This document shows, in pieces, positions 57,101 to 64,000 of a DNA stretch of 64,000 nucleotides. A program made the translations under genes and the position numbers. The stretch is taken from NCBI RefSeq assembly GCF_914767665.1, contig NC_059502.1, forward strand, positions 50,326,031-50,390,030, in the 5' to 3' direction. Numbering within the stretch: position 1 is the first letter of the stretch; each line of letters begins with the position of its first letter. Source of the DNA: Harmonia axyridis. Taxonomy: Eukaryota; Arthropoda; Insecta; Coleoptera; Coccinellidae. The notes beneath the pieces were generated by a model. The model made no database searches. It had not been told where the DNA came from and saw only the letters and a list, made by a program, of their open reading frames with translations.

Positions 57101-59229
57101 GATTCCAAATAATCTTTCATGAAATCACTATATTGTTTCCGCAGAGAGGAATCTTTATTGAGTCGTTTCTCCAGCAACAAGAAACGACGCAATGCCAATG
57201 AATAGGTGTCACCGAATGAAACGGGAATTGATTGTTTGAAGGGTAATGATACACTAAAACGACCTGTTTTACAATCTCGAGAGATATCTTTCTTGAAAAT
57301 CTCTTCACAGAGAATTTCATCGGGAGAATGTGATTCTGATGCCAAAATTGGAAGTTCTTCGAGTTCCCAGAATGCCTTCAAAGTTGCGTTCAGAGATGAA
57401 TCTAGAGTCACATGCAATGAATTTACTACCTTAAAAGAAGAATGAGTTCTACCCATCAAGACCCAACCGAAAACAGTTTCGAGTGCTGAAGGTTCTCCTA
57501 CTCCACCTTCTTGTCGACCATCAAGAAGTAAAGAGGGAAATATTTCAGCTCCCAGAAGCATGTCGACACTACCAGGTTTATTGAAATTTGGATCCGCCAA
57601 ATTCAGTGAATCGTGGAATGAAAATTTTGTTGTGAAGTTTGGCAAGTCTGAACATATTTTTGGGATGACAACAGCATCGAAGGTAAAGATTGGGTGAATC
57701 CCTTTTCGGGGGCGGATTGTGCAAGTGGCAGTGGAAGTTGATGGTGATGATCTTTCTCCTATGCCTTTTATGCATAGAAATGATTTAGATAATGTTAACC
57801 CTAGTGAAGCAACACACTTTTTAGTAATTATATTAGTTTGGGAACCACTATCTAAAAGAACTCTGACAGTTTTATAATTCCCCCAGGCATCTAGAATTTC
57901 TACCTGAGCTGTAGCGAGAAGAACGTTGGAAGACGCAGTGGTAGTGAAACTCTGAGCTGAGTTACATGAATTGATATCAGAAGAAGAGGGAGAGGTTTGT
58001 TTTTCATTTTCATCGGAATCGATATGGAGCAGAGAATGGTGTTTCCTAGAACAAGTGCGACAACTTGATTTAGAAGCACATTTCGAAATGTCATGCGCTG
58101 AATGCAAACAATTAATACACCAATTGTTACTTTGGGCAATTTTCAATCTTTCAGTTGGAGTTTTGGACAGAAATGAATAGCATTTGTAAATAGTATGCGG
58201 TGAATTGCAAAAATTACATTTTATTTTTGAAGAAATATTATTAGTTTGAGCCAGAAAAGTGGAGGTTGATTTACTCGAGGAAGGTTTTTGCTGTTTGGTT
58301 TGAGTTTGAGCAAGTGGACTGTATTTGGGTTTAATGGAGGTAGAGAGAGCTGCAGATTCTAAAGCGGTGCACTGATTCAGAAGTAAATTGTGTAAATTTC
58401 GGAACGATGGAATATCTGACGAGCATTCTTGTAATTCAAAACGTTTAATTGTAGCGTTATCTAGTTTCTGAATAATCATATGAAAAAGTACAAAATCCCA
58501 TTGATCAACTGGCAAACCTAAGTTTTTCAAAGATGACAAATCCTCAGAGAATGTATCGAGTAGGTTCCTCAAACCTTCAACCGACTCATTTGTCAACTTT
58601 GATATGTTCGTGATATCTTGCCAATATGAATTCGCCAAAAGACGTTTATTTTGATAACGTTTAGTCAAGGTGTCGAATGCAATATGGTAATTTTGTGCTG
58701 TTAATGGAAAACCTTTCAACAATGACAAAGCTTGAGATTTTAAGGAACTTAGAAGATATTGGAATTTTTCAATATCAGACAAATTAGCATTATTGTGAAT
58801 CAGACTAGTGAATATGTCATGAAAGGTTGTCCAATCTTTATAATTTCCGCTGAATGATGGCAAAGAAATCTTCGGAAGTTTGACATTAGGTGTAACTTTG
58901 AAGGATTTGACCGAAACATCACCACTGATTGTGGGGAATAAATTATTATAAATGGTTTTTATGGTGAAATATGTATCATTGAATGCTGACTTTATCTGTT
59001 TTTCTGACACTAAATCAGGGTTTTCTAAAACTGAAATGGTTGAAATAATTGAATTGTGAGTGTTATGAAATTTTTCATGAATATCCTCCAACTCTTCATA
59101 TCGAAGTCGGAATCTAACATGACGACTTGCATCATCGACCGCTGCTGTCGCTAAAGAAAGAACTTCCTCAACATCGTCAATTTGTAATTGTCGAATAGCA
59201 TAATTTTGTTTCAATTTATTAGCACTCAT
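54115..59229 (-). pseudogene. gag-pol: BEL2 Gag-Pol polyprotein with one nonsense codon and an altered integrase site
   Basis: Starts at ATG 59229 (an in-frame TTG lies three codons earlier). In order: Gag with a DUF1759-type region (about 120-290), zinc knuckles (341-405, CNFCNSPHTIYKC), protease LLDSGSQ (461-467), reverse transcriptase with TADIRQMYRQ (791) and YIDD (869-872), the post-RT BEL region, then RNase H. A TAG at 56245-56247 interrupts the frame just before RNase H. The same frame continues open to 54115, for a total of about 1,700 codons. The integrase core has Asp in GVDFGGP and Asp in FSDGGT. The third catalytic position, normally Glu in GLWEA-like motifs, is Lys (codon 54652-54654). 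The element is therefore defective on two counts and could have moved only before these changes or with help in trans. Confidence 0.92.
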
Positions 59230-59409
59230 AATGAACAAGCTGAATGTAAATAAATAATTAAGAAGAAATCAAATTATACTGCAACACTCAATATGTGAAT
59301 CGATTTATCGATAGTGAAAAAAATGAAAGTGAAATATTGAACTGAAATAATTTCGAAACAATCGTCGAAGCAACGGAAATAAAAGAAAATTTGGCTCGAA
59401 TAGGACCAA
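59230..59409 (-). other. BEL2 5' untranslated region with primer binding site
   Basis: One base from the LTR, the complement of 59393-59408 reads TGGTCCTATTCGAGCC, a plausible tRNA-primed start site. The tRNA 3' end it implies resembles tRNA-Tyr with two extra bases, so the primer is uncertain. Confidence 0.6.
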
Positions 59410-59872
59410 TGTTACGATAGCTCAGAAAATTTAGCAAAATAAGGAAAAAGAATTTGAGAAAAAGAATACACAAAAGATACGTTGGAAGCACTCGACCTAC
59501 CTTTGTTGGAATGAACGCCAGAGTTGGAGATGGTACTTCCCAGTATCTATTGTCTTGAGAAAACTTGCAGAAAATAGCGAAAATGTCCAAAAATTTCGTG
59601 ATTTCGATTGAATCAATTCACGGCGTAGCGCACTTTTTGGAACGAGAATTCGAACTGATCTCTCGCCCATATGTCACCATATGCAGTCCGAGATTTCCCA
59701 ACGTATTTTATTACAACTAAATGAAATGAACAAAATGAACGGAATAAATGTGAACATTAATTAAAGAAATCGACGCATTGATTCAACGATTGTTTCGAAA
59801 CAAAATAAATAATTATATAACTGAATTTAGAATAAAATTAGAACAAAATAAACAATGAGTGTTGCATTAACA
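59410..59872 (-). repeat. BEL2 5' LTR
   Basis: 463 bp, directly followed by the target duplication GAATG. It would drive transcription antisense to the array. Confidence 0.94.
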
Positions 59873-60356
59873 GAATGAAAAGGTGATTTTGAAATCGGGA
59901 TTGAGGAAATTGAAAAATCATAAACTGAACATAAGGAATACTTTAATGATCAAGAAAATAGTTACCGAAGTGAAAGATATTCAAAATGGCGAGTTAAGGG
60001 ATGTGTCAAATATCAGTTGGAAATCTGAGAAATCTACAACTGAGCCGTATCGCGGAAAAATTTGTGATGCAGAAAAACAGAACATTAAAATGAAAAATGA
60101 TTCAGTTATTGTGAATATGAACTCAGAACCTGAATATGAAGAAGACAAAACAAAAGAAGAGGATAAAATTCATTTGAATACATGCTTGAGAAATGCTTTT
60201 CTGATCAAGAAAATTCTTAAAATTACAGCATCTCAAATGAAAAAGGGTTTTAAGACCGGAAAATTCAATCAATATAGTGTAACCTTAAAAAAGAAAAGAA
60301 ATAATTTTCGTAGACATCAAAATTTCTATTTCAAAATTCCAAATCGAGCTCTATAA
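59873..60356 (+). pseudogene. Array ORF remainder after BEL2
   Basis: Codons 4-6 onward of the copy whose ATG is at 53550; class A (Met29, Thr35) with Lys120 and Gly133. Open to the normal stop, but separated from its promoter and ATG. Confidence 0.85.
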
Positions 60357-60956
60357 TGATGTTATATTTCACGTTATTGAATTAAATAAATTACTCTTCA
60401 AAAAAACATAAAAATAATGTATATAAGACCATTTGTTGTATCATTGATTAGTACTCTGTTCGATTAGTTGATGTATCTGAATAATAATAAAATTTAACAT
60501 ATGAATTTCTATAAAAACGATTATTGAATTTTTCTTATATCCTGAAATGATGGGACGTAAAACAATAACAAAAATTATATGAAACAAAAAAAAAATTAAA
60601 TAACAACACAAATAGGATGGTGAATGAACAAACCCATTACAGTTATAAAAAATTATACTCAATAAATTCTTTCAACAGATGTTGCATATCACATTCGAAG
60701 AAATTTATCTGCAACCATCAAGAAAATTGTTATCGCACCACATTTTCAATTGAAGAGATAACATTCCTATTTCCACCAATTGGAGCTAATGCATATTTGA
60801 TGACTTTCTCTTATTGAGTCATTATAGAAAGAAGAGATATATAGAAGTTGCCTGAAACTTAAAATTACCTCAGTATTTTCGTGAAAGGCATTCTGTGAAT
60901 AACGTGTTTGCATAGTGAATAATTTCAATATTTTTCGTAATTGAACAATTCAAAAC

Positions 60957-61451
60957 ATGAACATAATGAATGAAAAGGTGATTTTGAAATCAAGATTGAG
61001 GAAATTGAAAAATCATAAACTGAACATAAGGAATACTTTACTGATCAAGAAAATAGTTAACGAAGTGAAAGATATTCAAAATGGCGACTTAAGGGATGTG
61101 TCAAATATCAGTTGGAAATCTGAGAAATCTACAACTGAGCCGTATCGCGGAAAAATTTGTGATGCAGAAAAACAGAACATTAAAATGAAAAATGATTCAG
61201 TTATTGTGAATATGAACTCAGAACCTGAATATAAAGAAGACAAAACAAAAGAAGAGGATGAAATCTATTTGAATACATGCTTGAGAAATGCTTTTCTGAT
61301 CGAGAAAATTCTTGAAATTACAGCATCTCAAATGAAAAAGGGTTTTAAGACCGAAAAATTCAATCAATATAGTGTAACCTTAAAAAAGAAAAGAAATAAT
61401 TTTCGTAGACATCAAAATTTCTATTTCAAAATTCCAAATCGAGCTCTATAA
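60957..61451 (+). CDS. Array ORF copy, 164 aa, class B variant
   Basis: Arg13, Asp44, Lys93, Glu102, Tyr104 and Glu116. The block around codons 102-104 differs at three bases without changing length. Confidence 0.5.
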   Translation: MNIMNEKVILKSRLRKLKNHKLNIRNTLLIKKIVNEVKDIQNGDLRDVSNISWKSEKSTTEPYRGKICDAEKQNIKMKNDSVIVNMNSEPEYKEDKTKEEDEIYLNTCLRNAFLIEKILEITASQMKKGFKTEKFNQYSVTLKKKRNNFRRHQNFYFKIPNRAL

Positions 61452-62052
61452 TGATGTTATATTTCACGTTATTGAATTAAATAAATTACTTTTCAAAAAA
61501 ACATAAGAATAATGTATATAAGACCATTTGTTGTATCATTGATTAGTACTCTGTTCGATTAGTTGATGTATCTGAATAATAATAAAATTTAACATATGAA
61601 TTTCTATAAAAACGATTATTGAATTTTTCTTATATCCTGAAATGATGGGACGTAAAACAATAACAAAAATTATATGAAACAAAAAAAAAATTAAATAACA
61701 ACACAAATAGGACGGTGAATGAACAAACCCATTACAGTTATAAAAAATTATACTCAATAAATTCTTTCAACAGATGTTGCATATCACATTCGAAGAAATT
61801 TATCTGCAACCATCAAGAATTTTGTTATCGCACCACATTTTCAATTGAAGAGATAACATTCCTATTTCCACCAATTGGAGCTAATGCATATTTGATGACT
61901 TTCTCTTATTGAGTCATTATAGAAAGAAGAGATATATATAAGTTGCCTGAAACTCAAAAATTACCTCAGTATTTTTGTGAAAGGCATTCTGTGAATAACG
62001 TGTTTGCATAGTGAATAATTTCAATCTTTTTCGTAATTAAACAATTCAAAAC

Positions 62053-62547
62053 ATGAACATAATGAATGAAAAGGTGATTTTGAAATCGGGATTGAGGAAA
62101 TTGAAAAATCATAAACTGAACATAAGGAATACTTTAATGATCAAGAAAATAGTTACCGAAGTGAAAGATATTCAAAATGGCGAGTTAAGGGATGTGTCAA
62201 ATATCAGTTGGAAATCTGAGAAATCTACAACTGAGCCGTATCGCGGAAAAATTTGTGATGCAGAAAAACAGAACATTAAAATGAAAAATGATTCAGTTAT
62301 TGTGAATATGAACTCAGAATCTGAATATGAAGAAGACAAAACAAAAGAAGAGGATAAAATTCATTTGAATACATGCTTGAGAAATGCTTTTCTGATCAAG
62401 AAAATTCTTGAAATTACAGCATCTCAAATGAAAAAGGGTTTCAAGACCGAAAAATTCAATCAATATAGTGTAACCTTAAAAAAGAAAAGAAATAATTTTC
62501 GTAGACATCAAAATTTCTATTTCAAAATTCCAAATCGAGCCCTATAA
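62053..62547 (+). CDS. Array ORF copy, 164 aa, class A
   Basis: Met29, Thr35 and Ser90. Confidence 0.5.
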   Translation: MNIMNEKVILKSGLRKLKNHKLNIRNTLMIKKIVTEVKDIQNGELRDVSNISWKSEKSTTEPYRGKICDAEKQNIKMKNDSVIVNMNSESEYEEDKTKEEDKIHLNTCLRNAFLIKKILEITASQMKKGFKTEKFNQYSVTLKKKRNNFRRHQNFYFKIPNRAL

Positions 62548-63005
62548 TGATGTTATATTTCACGTTATTGAATTAAATAAATTACTCTTCAAGAAACCAT
62601 CAAAATAATGTATATAAGACCATTTGTTGTATCATTGATTAGTACTTTGTTCGATTAGTTGATGTATCTGAATAATAATAAAATTTAACATATGAATTTA
62701 TATAAAAACGATTATTGAATTTTTCTTATATCCTGAAATGATGGGACGTAAAACAATATCAAAAATTATATTAAACATAAAAAAAATCAAATAACAACAC
62801 AAATAGGACGGTGAATGAACAAACCCATTACAGTTATAAAAAATTATACTCAATAAATTCTTTCAACAGATGTTGCATATCACATTCGAAGAAATTTATC
62901 TGCAACCATCAAGAATTTTGTTATCGCACCACATTTTCAATTGAAGATATAACATTCCTATTTCCACCAATTGGAGCTAATGCATATTTGATGACTTTCT
63001 CTTAT

Positions 63006-63065
63006 TGAGTCATTATAGAAAGAAGAGATATATAGAAGTTACCTGAAACTTAAAATTACCTCAGT
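63006..63065 (+). promoter_or_regulatory. Array unit core promoter, class B type (representative)
   Basis: TGAGTCA at 63006-63012, TATATAGAAG at 63029-63038 and TCAGT at 63061-63065. Spacing is the same as in class A, but the TATA element has G at the sixth base, which should weaken TBP binding. Confidence 0.55.
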
Positions 63066-63147
63066 ATTTTTGTGAAAGGCAATCTGTGAATAACGTGTTT
63101 GCATAGTGAATAATTTCAATCTTTTTCGTAATTGAACAATTCAAAAC

Positions 63148-63642
63148 ATGAACATAATGAATGAAAAGGTGATTTTGAAATCGGGATTGAGGAAATTGAA
63201 AAATCATAAACTGAACATAAGGAATACTTTACTGATCAAGAAAATAGTTAACGAAGTGAAAGATATTCAAAATGGCGAGTTAAGGGATGTGTCAAATATC
63301 AGTTGGAAATCTGAGAAATCTACAACTGAGCCGTATCGCGGAAAAATTTGTGATGCAGAAAAACAGAACATTAAAATGAAAAATGATTCAGTTATTGTGA
63401 ATATGAACTCAGAACCTGAATATGAAGAAGACAAAACAAAAGAAGAGGATAAAATTCATTTGAATACATGCTTGAGAAATGCTTTTCTGATCAAGAAAAT
63501 TCTTGAAATCACAGCATCTCAAATGAAAAAGGGTTTTAAGACCGAAAAATTCAATCAATATAGTGTAACCTTAAAAAAGAAAAGAAATAATTTTCGTAGA
63601 CATCAAAATTTCTATTTCAAAATTCCAAATCGAGCTCTATAA
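63148..63642 (+). CDS. Array protein, majority-sequence copy, 164 aa, unknown function
   Basis: This copy matches the majority residue at every position and serves as reference. I do not recognise the family. The protein is Lys/Asn/Ile-rich, without signal peptide or membrane segment. Two internal motifs resemble each other: IRNTLLIKKIVNE (24-36) and LRNAFLIKKILEI (109-121), each probably an amphipathic helix. Between them is an acidic stretch (EPEYEEDKTKEED, 89-101). The C-terminal 27 residues are basic (LKKKRNNFRRH, 142-152), possibly nuclear-targeting. The start was chosen because the first ATG follows a TATA-initiator promoter by about 85 nt; a second in-frame ATG lies three codons on. 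None of the roughly 42 copies has a frameshift within the ORF, while spacers have many small indels. However, substitutions between copies are mostly amino-acid-changing, so purifying selection is weak at best. It could be an expressed amplified gene or a satellite with a passively conserved ORF. Confidence 0.5.
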   Translation: MNIMNEKVILKSGLRKLKNHKLNIRNTLLIKKIVNEVKDIQNGELRDVSNISWKSEKSTTEPYRGKICDAEKQNIKMKNDSVIVNMNSEPEYEEDKTKEEDKIHLNTCLRNAFLIKKILEITASQMKKGFKTEKFNQYSVTLKKKRNNFRRHQNFYFKIPNRAL

Positions 63643-64000
63643 TGATGTTATATTTCACGTTATTGAATTAAATAAATTACTCTTCAAAAAAACATAAAAA
63701 TAATATATATAAGACCATTTGTTGTATCATTGATTAGTACTCTGTTCGATTAGTTGATGTATCTGAATAATAATTAAATTTAACATATGAATTTCTATAA
63801 AAACGATTATTGAATTTTTCTTATATCCTGAAATGATGGGACGTAAAACAATAACAAAAATTATATGAAACAAAAAAAAAATTAACTAACAACACAAATA
63901 GGACGGTGAATGAACAAACCCATTACAGTTATAAAAAATTATACTCAATAAATTCTTTCAACAGATGTTGCATATCACATTCGAAGAAATTTATCTGCAA

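Larger units (their letters stand above)
53566..59872 (-). mobile_element. Pao/BEL LTR retrotransposon 2 (6,307 bp), recent insertion
   Basis: Two 463-bp LTRs (53566-54028, 59410-59872) start TGTTACGATAGC and end GCATTAACA. They differ at a single base by eye. GAATG is duplicated at both sides (53561-53565, 59873-59877), the 5-bp size usual for Pao/BEL. Internal coding is on the minus strand. The sequence differs clearly from BEL1 in LTR and protein, so it is another family. A purine-rich tract (AGGTGGGCGG on the coding strand, about 54031-54042) precedes the 3' LTR. Confidence 0.95.
59873..64000 (+). repeat. Tandem array segment 5, running off the window end
   Basis: Resumes with GAATG after the BEL2 LTR and contains the rest of the interrupted ORF, three further full ORFs (60957, 62053, 63148) and a partial last unit. 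Units alternate class A, B, A, then a consensus-like copy. From 63643 to the end there is only spacer: polyA signals and the conserved block upstream of the next promoter. Confidence 0.95.

Noticed and set aside
1..64000. CRISPR array or bacterial phage-type repeats
   Set aside because: Repeat unit length (1.1 kb), eukaryotic retroelements and polyA/TATA signals exclude it.

Overview
ORGANISM. This is AT-rich nuclear DNA of a eukaryote, almost certainly an insect or another arthropod. The mobile elements are two Pao/BEL LTR retrotransposons, an RTE-clade LINE, a piggyBac derivative inserted at TTAA, and a composite short-TIR element with a fold-back unit. No bacterial-type genes, tRNA, rRNA or CRISPR structures were seen, and the species cannot be read from the sequence. 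LAYOUT. About 45 kb of the 64 kb is one head-to-tail tandem array with a unit of about 1,095 bp. It covers 1-4899, 14176-23349, 25278-26093, 27402-53565 and 59873-64000, and it runs off both window ends. I count about 42 units. Each unit looks like a small intronless gene on the + strand: a TGAGTCA (AP-1-like) site, a TATA box, an arthropod initiator TCAGT about 31-33 bp downstream, a short leader, an ORF of 164 codons (27 essentially full-length copies), and AATAAA signals 29 and 130 nt past the stop. The protein matches no family I recognise. Copies differ by class-specific substitutions, by premature stops (124, 137 or 152 residues) and by promoter state. Groups of copies form higher-order repeats: a trimer of 3,285 bp (15269-21838) and a hexamer of 6,571 bp (about 34211-47352), nearly identical copy to copy. 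INTERRUPTIONS. (1) 4900-14175: a Pao/BEL element on the minus strand, split by a full-length RTE-clade LINE (7109-10137) with an intact ORF. (2) 23350-25277: a 1.93-kb element with 12-bp TIRs that holds a fold-back repeat. (3) 26094-27401: a 1.3-kb internally deleted piggyBac with TTAA target duplications and a broken C-terminal transposase fragment. (4) 53566-59872: a second, different Pao/BEL element, minus strand, with nearly identical LTRs and a 5-bp target duplication, but carrying a nonsense codon and a lost integrase catalytic residue. HOW IT FITS. Neighbouring units give the empty target site for every insertion, so the order of events can be read. The two BEL elements share the same right-hand target nucleotide (GAATG, codons 4-6 of the array ORF) although they belong to different families. 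All three retroelements lie antisense to the array ORF. The most interesting object is the array itself: either a highly amplified, apparently undescribed gene family undergoing concerted evolution, or a satellite that carries a promoter-ORF-polyA cassette.
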